Positions 28,768 through 38,404 of a stretch of DNA of 64,000 bases are shown here, piece by piece (position 1 is the stretch's first letter; each line of letters begins with the position of its first letter). This DNA comes from Ureibacillus galli (GTDB lineage: Bacteria; Bacillota; Bacilli; Bacillales_A; Planococcaceae): NCBI RefSeq assembly GCF_014836845.1, contig NZ_JACSQA010000009.1, positions 1 to 64,000 on the forward strand, in the 5' to 3' direction. The position numbers were made by a program, and so were the translations under genes. The notes beneath the pieces were generated by a model. That model saw only the letters and a program-made list of their open reading frames with translations, ran no database searches and was not told the DNA's origin.

Positions 28768-28790
28768 CACTATTCCTCCTATTTGTAATG

Positions 28791-28869
28791 AAAAAAGGCA
28801 GCACCTTAAAAACCTTTTCTTCAAAAGGTTTTTGAGATGCTGCCTAACGCCTTTGCACTCGGTACAAAG
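28791..28869 (-). promoter_or_regulatory. Attenuator-like leader of the FNT gene
   Basis: Reading the minus strand 5' to 3': a hairpin CTTTGTAC-CGA-GTGCAAAG (28869-28851, one G-U pair), then GGCGTTA, then a long hairpin with outer GGCAGCA/TGCTGCC and an inner 11-bp AAAAACCTTTT stem, followed by six Ts (28796-28791). The FNT ribosome binding site comes immediately after. This terminator between promoter and gene, with an upstream hairpin, has the geometry of a transcription-attenuating riboswitch or protein-controlled attenuator. I do not recognise a known aptamer class. Confidence 0.55.
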
Positions 28870-29387
28870 AAATCAACCATCATAATTTTTACTTATATAG
28901 AATTCATATAAAAGCAAATAAGCAGGTCTTACCTATTTACCATTTTATGTTTTCAATATGTTTGTGTTGGAAACGTTTTTCATTTTAACGTATAACAGCA
29001 CGAACTGCAACATTTTTTTATTTTATTAGGATTTAAATGATTTAAAATTGACCGTCACCATAAATGTGAAGACTAGTGGATTCAACTATGTTGTGAACTA
29101 AGGATATACACTTACTTCTAATACCATCATGAAGAAATCACTCACAATCGAAGTTTAACTGTTATGGAGCTTTCTTATACACTTTCGAAATATAACAAGT
29201 AATTTAAATAAACATTCCACTTTGAAATCATGTATCTGAAAAAAATTCTAACTATAATTATTCCTTATGAAGTATTCCCTATAGATTACCCGCCTTATAA
29301 ATTTTATTTATAAAGAGCAGCTATTTTTAATAAACTGATGCTTCTTTGAATACTTTAAGATGAAGTGAGAAAAGGAGTGTGTTTAGC
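28870..29387. other. Intergenic region between the FNT leader and DUF2935 gene
   Basis: About 500 AT-rich bases between divergent transcription units. No ORF with a ribosome binding site on either strand, no strong hairpin and no tandem repeat found. It must contain the two promoters. A possible FNT -10 is TATGAT on the minus strand near 28879-28884. Confidence 0.4.
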
Positions 29388-30158
29388 TTGTCCGATTACG
29401 TAAAGAGCGCAGTTTTTGAACATCGATTTTGGTTACAAGTATTAGGAGATCACGCTCGATTTATTCATGATTCACTTTATCCTTCAGAAAAAGATGATAT
29501 CGCAAAGGCAGCCTATTTTATTCAACTATTCGATCAGCTTTTAGCCCAAGTAAAAATGTTGAATGAATCAAATATGCAACCATTTATAAACAAAGTAGAA
29601 GAGGCTGCAAACCAACTTAGAACCTATAAACTTTCAATTATTAAACGACATATTACAAGTAATATGAAAATTCATCTTACCCCTACTTTTATCAATCATA
29701 TGGTCAATGAATTAGAAGAATATTTATTAATAATGAGTTTCTTAAAACAAGGGAAAGCCCCACCGATTTTCCATCAGTTACATCATCATTTACTGTGGTT
29801 AGTAGATGCATCAGGACACGCAGGAGCAATTAATGATCGCCTTGATGGTGTAGAAAAAAGATTAAAAGAAAAAAGCCACGCCTTCACAAAGCATTTCGAG
29901 CAATTTTATTTAAAAGCGATAGAGTTGACAGGTTACTTACGGACAAATGTAGATAAATTTCCTGCGCTATCAAAATTTAACCATGATGTTGAAGTTGAAA
30001 TCGGGTTATTTAAAACATTTTTAAATGAATTGGAAGAAATGGAGTTAAACGCTGAAGTACTAGGTGTTTTTTCTGTTTCAATGGCAGACCATATGGCTAG
30101 AGAAGAACAATATTACTTATTGAAACTTGCACAGTCTAAAGCAAATGAAAAAGTGTAG
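29388..30158 (+). CDS. DUF2935 domain protein, four-helix metal-binding type
   Basis: Cytoplasmic all-helical protein of 256 residues, made of two similar halves, each a helical bundle with Glu/His residues (EHRFWLQVLGDHARFI at the N-terminus; ADHMAREEQYYLL at the C-terminus). Proteins of this type bind a di-metal site; no reaction is established. TTG 29388 is preferred over GTG 29379 because AAAGGAG (29371-29377) ends ten bases upstream and the protein then begins MSDYVKSAVFEHRFW. It stands alone, with a large terminator at its end. Confidence 0.82.
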   Translation: MSDYVKSAVFEHRFWLQVLGDHARFIHDSLYPSEKDDIAKAAYFIQLFDQLLAQVKMLNESNMQPFINKVEEAANQLRTYKLSIIKRHITSNMKIHLTPTFINHMVNELEEYLLIMSFLKQGKAPPIFHQLHHHLLWLVDASGHAGAINDRLDGVEKRLKEKSHAFTKHFEQFYLKAIELTGYLRTNVDKFPALSKFNHDVEVEIGLFKTFLNELEEMELNAEVLGVFSVSMADHMAREEQYYLLKLAQSKANEKV

Positions 30159-30231
30159 CTGAAAGTTACTGCCCTCTAAAAGTTAGGCAAAAACTCACTT
30201 TAGGGGGCAGTAATCCAAGCTACACATTTTT
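30153..30231. terminator. Large bidirectional terminator between DUF2935 gene and ykuV
   Basis: Outer helix GTGTAGCT/AGCTACAC (30153-30160 with 30218-30225), inner helix TTACTGCC/GGCAGTAA (30166-30173 with 30206-30213), with further CTAAA/TTTAG pairing. T-rich ATTTTTAT follows on the right. The DUF2935 stop codon lies inside the stem. Confidence 0.8.
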
Positions 30232-30238
30232 ATCCAAA

Positions 30239-30682
30239 TTAAGTTTCTGCAAGTATTTTGTTTATTCTTTTCTCGAGCATTTTCATACCGCTACCACCTG
30301 ATTGATAATGTCTTAGTAAACCGTATTTATCAAAGACGTAATATGCTGGAACATATTCATTTTCAAAGGCATCACTTAACTTTAGGGAATTATCAATAAA
30401 AACTGGATGGGATATTTTATATTTTTTTGTTACTTTCTTAATTTTATCCACTTCAGTATCTTCATTGGATCTAGGCATATGCACTGCAATTACATTTAAT
30501 TCATTTCTATAGCGGTCTCTTAATTGGATGACTTCAGGCATGATCTCTTTACATAAGTGGCAGCTAACCGACCAAAAATGAATTAAGGTTGGCTTTCTCC
30601 CTATTAACTCTTGTTTTGTCACTGTGCCATTTAACCACTTTGTTTCTCCCTTTAGTTCAGGCATTGGTGAGCGTAATTTCAT
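30239..30682 (-). CDS. ykuV: Thioredoxin-like thiol-disulfide oxidoreductase YkuV
   Basis: Cytoplasmic thioredoxin-fold reductase of the TlpA/ResA-like class, 147 residues, no signal peptide. The active site is C41-HL-C44 in SVSCHLCKE; the cis-proline region is EYVPAYYVFD. It closely follows B. subtilis YkuV in length and motifs (MKLRSPMPEL start). ATG 30682 is selected: AAGGAGG is six bases upstream and the earlier ATG 30688 would touch the site. Downstream of ykuU with a 50-base gap, forming the conserved ykuU-ykuV redox pair. Confidence 0.94.
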   Translation of the reverse strand: MKLRSPMPELKGETKWLNGTVTKQELIGRKPTLIHFWSVSCHLCKEIMPEVIQLRDRYRNELNVIAVHMPRSNEDTEVDKIKKVTKKYKISHPVFIDNSLKLSDAFENEYVPAYYVFDKYGLLRHYQSGGSGMKMLEKRINKILAET

Positions 30683-30732
30683 AAACATCCTCCTTGAAAG
30701 AAATTAAGTAGAACTCCCCCCTTTCGAAATGA

Positions 30733-31275
30733 CTAGAGCGTTTCATCCCCAGGTCGCCAGTTTGCTGGACATAACCCGCCAGTTTGAAGTGCTTGAAGAA
30801 CCCTCAATACTTCATCTATATCCCGACCGATATTATCATGATGAATGACTTGATACTGAAGCTCCCCTTCCGGACTTATAATAAATAATCCTCTTAATGC
30901 AACCCCTTGCTCCTCTATTAAAACTCCATATTTTTTTGCAACTTGATGATTATGATCTGCTGCAAGGGGATAATTTAACTGGCCAAGTCCGTTTTTCGTT
31001 CGGTCAGTGTTAATCCACGCTAAATGGGTGTATACCGTATCAGTTGATACACCGATTACTTCCGTCTCTAAATCTTCAAATAAATCATATTGATCTGAGA
31101 TAGCTGTAATTTCAGTTGGACAGACGAATGTAAAGTCCATCGGATAAAAAAATAATACCGTCCATTTCTCCTGCTGTATATTTTCTTTTAAGGACACTTT
31201 ACCAAAGGTTTTATCAGGCATTACAGCATCCATTTCAAAAAGAGGAGCTTGTTTTCCTACTTTTAGTTCCGTCAT
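30733..31275 (-). CDS. ykuU: 2-Cys peroxiredoxin YkuU
   Basis: Typical 2-Cys peroxiredoxin reducing hydrogen peroxide and organic peroxides, 180 residues. Peroxidatic C52 in DFTFVCPTE, resolving C169 in GGLCPANW. YkuV next door may recycle it. ATG 31275 has GGAGGG at suitable spacing; the 31299 codon is inside the upstream leader. Divergent from the polyamine regulator gene. Very close to B. subtilis YkuU by its long conserved stretches. Confidence 0.95.
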   Translation of the reverse strand: MTELKVGKQAPLFEMDAVMPDKTFGKVSLKENIQQEKWTVLFFYPMDFTFVCPTEITAISDQYDLFEDLETEVIGVSTDTVYTHLAWINTDRTKNGLGQLNYPLAADHNHQVAKKYGVLIEEQGVALRGLFIISPEGELQYQVIHHDNIGRDIDEVLRVLQALQTGGLCPANWRPGDETL

Positions 31276-31379
31276 TTCCTTCCCTCCAAAATCAACCATT
31301 TCATTTCAAATTTTTTCTCCATATAAATAACAACATATTCATCTAATTGGGGAAATTTCCAATTTTAATAAATATTCTA

Positions 31380-31466
31380 TTGATTTTTTACTCGAATTTT
31401 GTATAATTGTATCGTTAATAATAAACAAAAAGTTTTGTTATAGTAAACTTTCATATTTGAAGTTTA
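31380..31466 (+). promoter_or_regulatory. Promoter and candidate operator array of the polyamine regulon
   Basis: TTGATT (31380-31385) and TATAAT (31402-31407) with a 16-base spacer form a promoter starting near 31414. Downstream are three alternating half-sites: AAAGTTT (31429-31435), AAACTTT (31445-31451) and AAGTTTA (31460-31466), spaced 15-16 bases, so neighbouring pairs form inverted repeats. This position suits autorepression by the XRE-cupin protein encoded next. Confidence 0.45.
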
Positions 31467-31496
31467 TGTATACTAAACAATCCGAGGAGTTATAAC

Positions 31497-32039
31497 ATGC
31501 AAATTGGTGCGAAAATTAAAGCATTACGACTTAAAAAAGGCCTTACACAAGAAGAGTTAGGTGAACGCACAGATTTAACAAAAGGATATATTTCTCAACT
31601 GGAACGAGATTTAAATTCGCCATCAATTGAAACGTTATTTTCGATATTAGAAGTTTTAGGAACGACGCCAAGGGATTTCTTTGACGATTCTTTACAGGAG
31701 CAAAAGGTTGTTTATAACAAAGACGATCAAACTTCCTATATTGATGAAGAGAAAAATTATAAAATACAATGGCTTATCCCTACTTCAAATGAAAAAGAAA
31801 TGGAACCTGTTATTTTAACTCTTCAAAAAGATGGTGAATATAAACAGTTTGAACCTTCCTTAGCTGAAACTTTTATTTATGTTCTTAAAGGCCGGATTCG
31901 ACTCGTCATTGGAGAAGAAGAATATATCGCTAGTGAAGGTAACGCTATTTATTATGAAGCATCCTCAAATCATCAAATTTTCAACGCTAACAACGGCAAA
32001 ACAGAATTGTTATTAGTAGCGACAGAATCTTATTTATAG
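31497..32039 (+). CDS. XRE-cupin transcriptional regulator (PuuR-like) of polyamine transport
   Basis: A 180-residue two-domain regulator: lambda-repressor-like helix-turn-helix at about 5-60 ([20 protein letters not shown]) and a C-terminal cupin ligand-binding domain at about 105-178 ([19 protein letters not shown]). Its gene is the first in line with potABCD, 11 bases before potA, so it very likely senses polyamine and represses the operon. ATG 31497 has GAGGAG upstream. The PuuR name belongs to the E. coli relative; orthology is not proven. Confidence 0.85.
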   Translation: MQIGAKIKALRLKKGLTQEELGERTDLTKGYISQLERDLNSPSIETLFSILEVLGTTPRDFFDDSLQEQKVVYNKDDQTSYIDEEKNYKIQWLIPTSNEKEMEPVILTLQKDGEYKQFEPSLAETFIYVLKGRIRLVIGEEEYIASEGNAIYYEASSNHQIFNANNGKTELLLVATESYL

Positions 32040-32050
32040 GAGGTAGGAAC

Positions 32051-33151
32051 ATGAGTGATACAATTATTCGATTTGAAAATGTCTCAAAATCGTATGATGA
32101 CGGCACTGTTGTTTTAAAAAACATCGATTTAGAGCTGGAAAGAGGGAAATTTTACACATTATTAGGTCCATCAGGTTGTGGTAAAACAACGATTTTACGT
32201 ATCATTGCCGGATTTACGGATCCTTCAGAGGGAAATATTTATTTTAACGATCAAAAAATAAATCATGTTCCAGCAAACGAACGACAAGTAAATACAGTTT
32301 TTCAAGATTACGCCCTCTTCCCCCATTTAAATGTTTTTGAAAATGTTGCCTTTGGGTTACGTATAAAAAAACTGAAAGAAAAAGAAATTCAAGAGCGGGT
32401 ATTGGAAGCTTTAAAGTTTGTTAATTTAAGCGGTTATGGAAATCGTGAAATTTCCGAAATGTCCGGTGGTCAACGCCAAAGGGTTGCGATTGCAAGAGCG
32501 ATTGTAAACGATCCACAAGTAATTTTATTAGATGAACCATTATCTGCCCTCGATTTAAAATTACGTTCAGAAATGCAATATGAATTGCGAGAATTACAAC
32601 AACGATTAGGAAAAACGTTTGTCTTTGTAACACATGACCAAGAAGAGGCATTGGCGATGTCCGACGAAATTTTTGTCCTTCATGATGGCGAGATTCAACA
32701 ATCAGGAACACCCGTTGATATTTATGATGAACCAATTAATCGCTTTGTTGCGGACTTTATTGGTGAATCTAATATCGTAGACGGTGTCATGATTGAAGAC
32801 TTTAAAGTTCAATTTACAGGTAAAACCTTCGATTGTGTAGATAAAGGTATGAAACCAAACGAAAAAGTAGATATCGTTATCCGACCAGAAGATTTAGAAA
32901 TGACAGCAGTTGATAAAGGTAAATTAGTTGTAACCGTCGATACCCAACTGTTCCGTGGTGTTCATTATGAACTATCAACGTATGACCAAGATGGGAACGA
33001 ATGGTTAGTACACTCTCTTAAAAAGGCTGAAGTAGGTGAACAAATAGGTCTGGACTTTTCTCCAGAGGCAATTCATGTCATGCGATTAAATGAAACAGAA
33101 GAAGAATTTGATCGACGTTTAGAATCATATGGGGAAGAAGAAAATGTTTAA
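32051..33151 (+). CDS. potA: Spermidine/putrescine ABC transporter ATPase PotA
   Basis: ATP-binding subunit of the polyamine importer, 366 residues: nucleotide-binding domain with Walker [10 protein letters not shown] (39-47), signature SGGQ (138-141), Walker B VILLDE (157-162), then a C-terminal TOBE domain (about 275-350). [19 protein letters not shown] is the Q-loop region typical of the PotA/MalK class. AGGAGG lies just before ATG 32051. The 3' end overlaps potB by eight bases. Confidence 0.95.
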   Translation: MSDTIIRFENVSKSYDDGTVVLKNIDLELERGKFYTLLGPSGCGKTTILRIIAGFTDPSEGNIYFNDQKINHVPANERQVNTVFQDYALFPHLNVFENVAFGLRIKKLKEKEIQERVLEALKFVNLSGYGNREISEMSGGQRQRVAIARAIVNDPQVILLDEPLSALDLKLRSEMQYELRELQQRLGKTFVFVTHDQEEALAMSDEIFVLHDGEIQQSGTPVDIYDEPINRFVADFIGESNIVDGVMIEDFKVQFTGKTFDCVDKGMKPNEKVDIVIRPEDLEMTAVDKGKLVVTVDTQLFRGVHYELSTYDQDGNEWLVHSLKKAEVGEQIGLDFSPEAIHVMRLNETEEEFDRRLESYGEEENV

Positions 33152-33947
33152 TAAAGTTTCAAAAGGGTCACTATTCCCCTATGCTTTTTGGATTGCTCTA
33201 TTCGTTATCGCACCTATCGCCTTAATCGTCTATTATTCTATGCTCGATTTAAACGGGCATTTTACATTGAATAATTATAAAGCCTTTTTTACTCCGGTTT
33301 ATTTAAAAATGACGCTAACTAGCTTTTGGTATGCCTTTTTAATTACGTTCTTTACATTAATCATTGCGTATCCAACAGCATATTTGTTAACAAAAACGAA
33401 ACATAAACATTTATGGTTAATGTTAATCATCATTCCTTCTTGGATTAACTTATTATTAAAAACATATGCCTTTATTGGGATATTTGGGCTTTACGGACCT
33501 ATTAATGCTTTTATAAAAACATTCGGTCTTGAACAACAACAAATTTTATTTACGGATTTCAGTTTTATTTTCGTGTCGGTTTATATATTTATTCCTTTTA
33601 TGATAATCCCGATTTTTAACTCATTGAATAAATTGAACCCGACTTTAGTTTATGCTGCCCGTGATTTAGGGGCATCAAGTTTTACCACATTCCGTCGGAT
33701 TATTTTCCCGTTAACAATTGATGGGGTGAAATCAGGAATACAAGTCACATTCATTCCAGCATTATCTTTATTTATGATTACACGATTAATTGCTGGAAAC
33801 CAAGTAATTACTTTAGGTACAGCAATTGAACAACAATTCCTCGTTTCTCAAAACTGGGGGATGGGTTCGACAATCGCCGTCTTCCTAATTATATTAATGG
33901 TTATTATTATGCTATTCACAGGGCAGAAGAAGGGAGGTCGCGCATAA
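33144..33947 (+). CDS. potB: Spermidine/putrescine ABC transporter permease PotB
   Basis: Membrane permease with six helices, 267 residues, containing the EAA-like loop [20 protein letters not shown] that docks with PotA. ATG 33144 is used in place of 33129: it lies eight bases before the potA stop and has GGGGAAG upstream, giving [16 protein letters not shown], a normal PotB start. One-base overlap with potC. Polyamine specificity follows from the complete potABCD set. Confidence 0.93.
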   Translation: MFNKVSKGSLFPYAFWIALFVIAPIALIVYYSMLDLNGHFTLNNYKAFFTPVYLKMTLTSFWYAFLITFFTLIIAYPTAYLLTKTKHKHLWLMLIIIPSWINLLLKTYAFIGIFGLYGPINAFIKTFGLEQQQILFTDFSFIFVSVYIFIPFMIIPIFNSLNKLNPTLVYAARDLGASSFTTFRRIIFPLTIDGVKSGIQVTFIPALSLFMITRLIAGNQVITLGTAIEQQFLVSQNWGMGSTIAVFLIILMVIIMLFTGQKKGGRA

Positions 33948-34750
33948 TGAAAAAACTATCAACCGTTTCAAAAGTATACTTAGTTCTAGTCTTTATCATT
34001 TTATACGCGCCGATCTTTTATTTAATCTTTTATTCCTTTAATAGTGGTGGTTCAATGAATCATTTTGAATCTTTCACCCTTGAACATTATAAAGCAATTT
34101 TTGATGATTCTAGATTAATCGTCATTTTAATGAATACCGTCATTGTCGCGCTATTATCAGGGTTGATTGCCACAATTATTGGAACGTTAGGCGCGATTGG
34201 AATTGTTTCGATTAAAGACCATAAAATGCGTAATACACTTCTTTCATTAAATAATGTCCTAATTGTTAGCCCAGACGTTGTGATTGGTGCAAGTTTCTTA
34301 ATACTCTTTACAATCATTGGCATCAAATTAGGTTTTGCATCTGTTTTAATATCCCATGTAGCATTTAGCATTCCCATTGTCGTGTTAATGGTTTTACCAA
34401 AACTTTTAGAAATGAATACTTCGTTAATTGATGCGGCAAAGGATTTAGGTGCTACAAAACGGGATGTTTTAACTAGAATTATCCTCCCATATATTCAACC
34501 CGGAATATTCGCAGGATTCTTCTTAGCTTTAACCTATTCATTAGATGATTTTGCTGTTACATTTTTCGTTACTGGTAATGGATTTTCCACTTTATCTGTT
34601 GAAATTTACTCCATGGCAAGGGCAGGTATTTCGCTTACAATAAACGCAATATCCGGACTTGTATTCTTCATAACGGTATTAGTTGTCATTGGCTATTACT
34701 TCGTGACGAATCGAACTAAAAATAATACCTCAGAGGGGGTACATCGATGA
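33947..34750 (+). CDS. potC: Spermidine/putrescine ABC transporter permease PotC
   Basis: Second membrane permease, 267 residues with six helices and the EAA-like loop AAKDLGATKRDVLTRIILPY. LSLNNVLIVSPDVVIGASFL and ALTYSLDDFAVTFFVTG are characteristic PotC stretches. Its ATG overlaps the potB stop (TAATG) and its own stop overlaps potD (ATGA), so the whole operon is translationally coupled. GGGAGG precedes the start. Confidence 0.95.
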   Translation: MKKLSTVSKVYLVLVFIILYAPIFYLIFYSFNSGGSMNHFESFTLEHYKAIFDDSRLIVILMNTVIVALLSGLIATIIGTLGAIGIVSIKDHKMRNTLLSLNNVLIVSPDVVIGASFLILFTIIGIKLGFASVLISHVAFSIPIVVLMVLPKLLEMNTSLIDAAKDLGATKRDVLTRIILPYIQPGIFAGFFLALTYSLDDFAVTFFVTGNGFSTLSVEIYSMARAGISLTINAISGLVFFITVLVVIGYYFVTNRTKNNTSEGVHR

Positions 34751-35823
34751 AATCATTAATACAAGCAACTTTTGCTATCGTAATCGTCTGTGTCCTTCTG
34801 ATTTTCGCAATTAATAAAATAGAATCTTCAAGTTCTTCTAAAACTACGGATACAATTACAGTTTACAATTGGGGAGAATATATCGATCCAGATGTCATCG
34901 ATCAATTTACCGAAGAAACAGGCATCAATGTTATTTATGAAACATTCGATTCGAATGAAGCGATGATGACTAAGGTTCAACAAGGTGGTTCGGCGTACGA
35001 TGTAGCAGTACCATCAGAATATATGGTTGAAAAGATGATTGAAGAGGATTTACTTTTACCGATCGATCATTCCAAATTACCTAATTTAAAAAATATTGAT
35101 CCATATTTTTTAAATTTAGCCTTCGATCCGAAAAATGAATATTCCATCCCATACTTTTGGGGTACTGTTGGAATTGTATATAATCCAAATTTAGTTGCGG
35201 ATCATTTAACTTTTACAACGTGGGAAGATTTATGGGATCCTTCATTAAAAGACAAAGTATTTTTAGTCGATGGTGCACGTGAAGTAATTGGAATGGGATT
35301 GAACTCCATTGGGGAATCATTAAATGCTAAAGACGATACGTTGCTACGTCAAGCAACTGATAAATTAATTACTTTATCACCAAATGTAAAGGCGATTATC
35401 GGAGATGAAATTACACCTTTAATGATAAATAATGAAGCTGCCGTTGCCCTAACTTGGTCTGGTCAAGCTGCAGATATGATGTGGGAAAATGAAGAGCTTG
35501 ATTTCGCTGTTCCGGAAGAAGGGTCCAATCTATGGTTCGATAATTTTGTTATTCCTAAAACAGCAGCCAATGTGGAAGGTGCCCATGCATTTATTAACTT
35601 TATGTTAGATGCGGAAGTTTCTGCTCAAAATAATGATTATGTCGGATATTCCACACCTAATAAGGCGGCAATGGAATTAATGGATCCTGAAGTGATTGAA
35701 GATGAACGCTTCTATCCAAATGAAGCATTAAGGAATAAATTAGAAGTTTACAAAAATTTAGGCTTAGAATGGTTAGGAAAATATAATGAATACTTTTTAG
35801 AGTTTAAAATGAGCATCCGATAA
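34747..35823 (+). CDS. potD: Spermidine/putrescine-binding protein PotD
   Basis: Extracytoplasmic polyamine receptor, 358 residues, bacterial solute-binding class 1. The mature region opens ITVYNWGEYIDPDVIDQF, the PotD/PotF hallmark, with YDVAVPSEYMVEKM and conserved acidic/aromatic residues for amine binding. The N-terminus has a hydrophobic helix (about 5-22), then IESSSSSK. There is no lipobox cysteine at its end; the only Cys is within the helix. It may be held by an uncleaved anchor instead of a lipid. Last gene of the operon. Confidence 0.93.
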   Translation: MKSLIQATFAIVIVCVLLIFAINKIESSSSSKTTDTITVYNWGEYIDPDVIDQFTEETGINVIYETFDSNEAMMTKVQQGGSAYDVAVPSEYMVEKMIEEDLLLPIDHSKLPNLKNIDPYFLNLAFDPKNEYSIPYFWGTVGIVYNPNLVADHLTFTTWEDLWDPSLKDKVFLVDGAREVIGMGLNSIGESLNAKDDTLLRQATDKLITLSPNVKAIIGDEITPLMINNEAAVALTWSGQAADMMWENEELDFAVPEEGSNLWFDNFVIPKTAANVEGAHAFINFMLDAEVSAQNNDYVGYSTPNKAAMELMDPEVIEDERFYPNEALRNKLEVYKNLGLEWLGKYNEYFLEFKMSIR

Positions 35824-35995
35824 TAGATTCCTCCTATTTTTTTATCATCGCAGGATACATGTAGAAATATGTCAATATATCTAATTTGTTTCAGTCTTTA
35901 GTCCACTACTTATTTGTAGTTAATAGATATACAATATGATAAGCTATGAAACATGAATATATAGAGCGGATACAAGTAAGAAAGGGTGGACAGAA

Positions 35996-37192
35996 ATGAC
36001 ACAGAAAAAGAAAAAAATTGTCTTACTCATTTTAATGGCGAATATGTTTATTACGATGGGAGGTATTGGGATATTAATTCCCGTATTGCCTTCCTACCTT
36101 GAAATTTTTGGCGTTGGCGGGCAAGTACTAGGATTTTTAATTGCTTCCTTTGCCTTCGCCCAATTTTTATTATCTCCTGTAGCAGGTGATCTGTCAGATC
36201 GCTACGGTAGAAAAATTTTCATTATCGGGGGACTGTTTGTTTACGGGGTTTCCCAAATTTTATTTGGATTAGCTACCCATGTGTGGATACTATTTATCGC
36301 ACGTTTTTTAAGTGGTGTTGGCGCTGCCTTCATTATGCCACCCATTATGGCCTATGTTGCCGATATTACGACTGTTGAGGAACGAGGAAAAGGGATGGGA
36401 ATGATTGGTGCCGCGATTTCCCTTGGATTTATGATAGGACCGGGTTTAGGTGGATTTTTAGCAAATGTCGATTTACACTTCCCCTTCTTCTTAGCAGGAA
36501 TTATCGCATTAATTGCTTCCCTCTTCTCAATTATCGTGTTACCGAATGTTCCACCACAAATGAAGGAAACAAAAGAAGTGAAACGGGAAAATATTATTAA
36601 CCAATTAGTTCGTTCGGTTAAAACACCTTATTTTATTTTATTAATTGTCGTATTTACCTTTAGCTTTGGTATTTCAAATTTCCAATCAACATTATCGATG
36701 TTTTTAACTCATAAATTTAATTATTCTCCAACTGATATTGCTATTGTCATTACTGTTGGAGGATTTGCTGGCGTCATTCTTCAAATGTTTATTATCGATA
36801 ATTTATTCAAACGTTTTGGCGAAATGAAAGTGATTTATGTTAACTTAATTGCTGCTGCCATTTCAATGGTCTTAATGATTTACATTAGCGGATTCTTTGT
36901 CATTTTATTCGTTACGACCCTTTTCCAAATAGCAACAGTATTTATACGACCAGCTGTTAATACATTAATCTCTAAGTTTGCAGGTGCAGACCAAGGATTT
37001 GCTGCAGGTATGAATAATGCTTATATGAGTTTAGGAAATATGGTTGGACCTGCCTTAGCAGGTGTGTTACTCGAATGGAATATGGCTTCTCCATTTATAT
37101 TAGGAACCGTTATATTGTTAGGCTGCTTCGTACTAGCATATAGTTGGACGCTGAAAAAAGCGCCCCATTTATTGAGTAGCCCAACTCAATAA
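35996..37192 (+). CDS. MFS multidrug efflux transporter (DHA1, NorA/TetA-like)
   Basis: Twelve-helix proton antiporter, 398 residues. The loop 2-3 motif GDLSDRYGRK (motif A) and the helix-5 antiporter motif IGAAISLGFMIGPGLGGFLA (motif C) mark it as a drug:H+ antiporter. Substrate unknown. A short inverted repeat ACTAC-TTATTT-GTAGT at 35905-35920, near a possible -10 TACAAT, could be an operator. ATG 35996 has AAGGGTGG upstream. It lies between potD and convergent dapL, a place where B. subtilis has no such gene. Confidence 0.85.
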   Translation: MTQKKKKIVLLILMANMFITMGGIGILIPVLPSYLEIFGVGGQVLGFLIASFAFAQFLLSPVAGDLSDRYGRKIFIIGGLFVYGVSQILFGLATHVWILFIARFLSGVGAAFIMPPIMAYVADITTVEERGKGMGMIGAAISLGFMIGPGLGGFLANVDLHFPFFLAGIIALIASLFSIIVLPNVPPQMKETKEVKRENIINQLVRSVKTPYFILLIVVFTFSFGISNFQSTLSMFLTHKFNYSPTDIAIVITVGGFAGVILQMFIIDNLFKRFGEMKVIYVNLIAAAISMVLMIYISGFFVILFVTTLFQIATVFIRPAVNTLISKFAGADQGFAAGMNNAYMSLGNMVGPALAGVLLEWNMASPFILGTVILLGCFVLAYSWTLKKAPHLLSSPTQ

Positions 37193-37214
37193 TTCAAAAC
37201 GATACAATAATCAT

Positions 37215-37270
37215 AAAAAAAGTTATCCTTTTCACCATGGAAATACATAGAAAAGGATAACTCTTTTTTA
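37215..37270. terminator. Bidirectional terminator between the MFS gene and dapL
   Basis: AGTTATCCTTTTC pairs with GAAAAGGATAACT (37221-37233 with 37250-37262), flanked by A7 on the left and T7 on the right. Confidence 0.88.
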
Positions 37271-37273
37271 TTG

Positions 37274-38392
37274 CTATAAAGATCTTATAAACTGTTCAAC
37301 AAATTGGGCATTGAAGGATAGTAATTGTTCATCTGGACTAATTTTTGCGTGATGTAATCCATACTCGCAATTTGCCCCGGCCCAAAACATAGCACCTGGA
37401 ATGTCCTTTAAGAAATAACCGAAATCTTCACCTGTCATGGCAGCCGGACAATGATAAGAAGATGCCCCTTCAAATTGATCAGCAAATTGTAATAAGCGTT
37501 TTGCGCATTCAGGATGATTATTCACTTCATAATACATCGAACCATAGTCTATTGAAACTTCACAGTCAAAGGAAGCTTCAATCCCTGTACAAATTGCCTC
37601 TATACGTCGCTTCACCTCTGCCATTGCTTCTGCATTCAACGTACGAATGGTGCCTTCCAATCGTGCATTTTCTGCAATAATATTTTGCACTGTTCCGGAA
37701 GTCATTTTACCAATCGTAACGACTGCACTATCCATTGGATCGACATTACGACTTACAATCGTCTGTAATTGTAAAATTAAATTGGCAGCAGCAACGGTCA
37801 TATCCTTTGTTTTATGGGGATAAGCAGCATGTCCACCTTTCCCTTTTAAATCGATAAAAAGTTCAGATGTATTCGCAAACAATAATCCCGGACGAGTTGC
37901 CACAGTACCAACTGGATATTCAGGAGCAATATGTAATGCATAAATTTCATCTGGTAAAAGGTCTGGTCGTTCCGTTTTTAACCATTCTAGCATCGGTTTA
38001 GCACCACCTGGCCCTTCTTCAGCCGGTTGGAAATATACGACGACATTGTGTTCCGGTTGATTGCTAGCAAGTGCTTGAACTAATCCAAGTGTGATTGTCA
38101 TATGGCAATCGTGGCCGCACGCATGCATATTACCTTCATGGACAGAGGAGTATGGTAAACCTGTTTCTTCAACGATTGGTAAACCATCAATATCAGATCG
38201 CCAACCGATTGTTTTCGTTGGATTACTTCCCTCAATTTTCACCACAATTCCTGTCTTCCAAGTAGTCACTGTTAAAAAATTTTGGGGAAATTCGCTAAGC
38301 TTCTCAAGCAAATATTTTTGCGTTTTAAATTCTTTAAATCCGAGTTCTGGAATTTGATGCAATTCCCTACGGATTTGGACAAGTGTATCCAT
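37274..38392 (-). CDS. dapL: N-acetyldiaminopimelate deacetylase
   Basis: M20-family metallo-amidohydrolase that removes acetyl from N-acetyl-LL-diaminopimelate in the acetylase branch of lysine/DAP synthesis, 372 residues. Metal ligands: ACGHDCH at 91-97, then PAEEGPGG with the catalytic Glu pair and [10 protein letters not shown] lid domain (about 175-290) follows. It lies 12 bases after dapH, the same pair as B. subtilis dapH-dapL (ykuQ-ykuR). ATG 38392 is the only good start. Other M20 amidohydrolases look similar; the dapH partner decides the call. Confidence 0.93.
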   Translation of the reverse strand: MDTLVQIRRELHQIPELGFKEFKTQKYLLEKLSEFPQNFLTVTTWKTGIVVKIEGSNPTKTIGWRSDIDGLPIVEETGLPYSSVHEGNMHACGHDCHMTITLGLVQALASNQPEHNVVVYFQPAEEGPGGAKPMLEWLKTERPDLLPDEIYALHIAPEYPVGTVATRPGLLFANTSELFIDLKGKGGHAAYPHKTKDMTVAAANLILQLQTIVSRNVDPMDSAVVTIGKMTSGTVQNIIAENARLEGTIRTLNAEAMAEVKRRIEAICTGIEASFDCEVSIDYGSMYYEVNNHPECAKRLLQFADQFEGASSYHCPAAMTGEDFGYFLKDIPGAMFWAGANCEYGLHHAKISPDEQLLSFNAQFVEQFIRSL

Positions 38393-38404
38393 TATGACAC
38401 CTTC

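Noticed and set aside
28768-28824. N-terminal extension of the FNT protein
   Set aside because: These codons lie within the terminator hairpin and its U tail; the AGGAGG site supports ATG 28767.
35823-35995. Terminator after potD
   Set aside because: A T-run is present but no convincing stem precedes it, so I do not call a terminator here.
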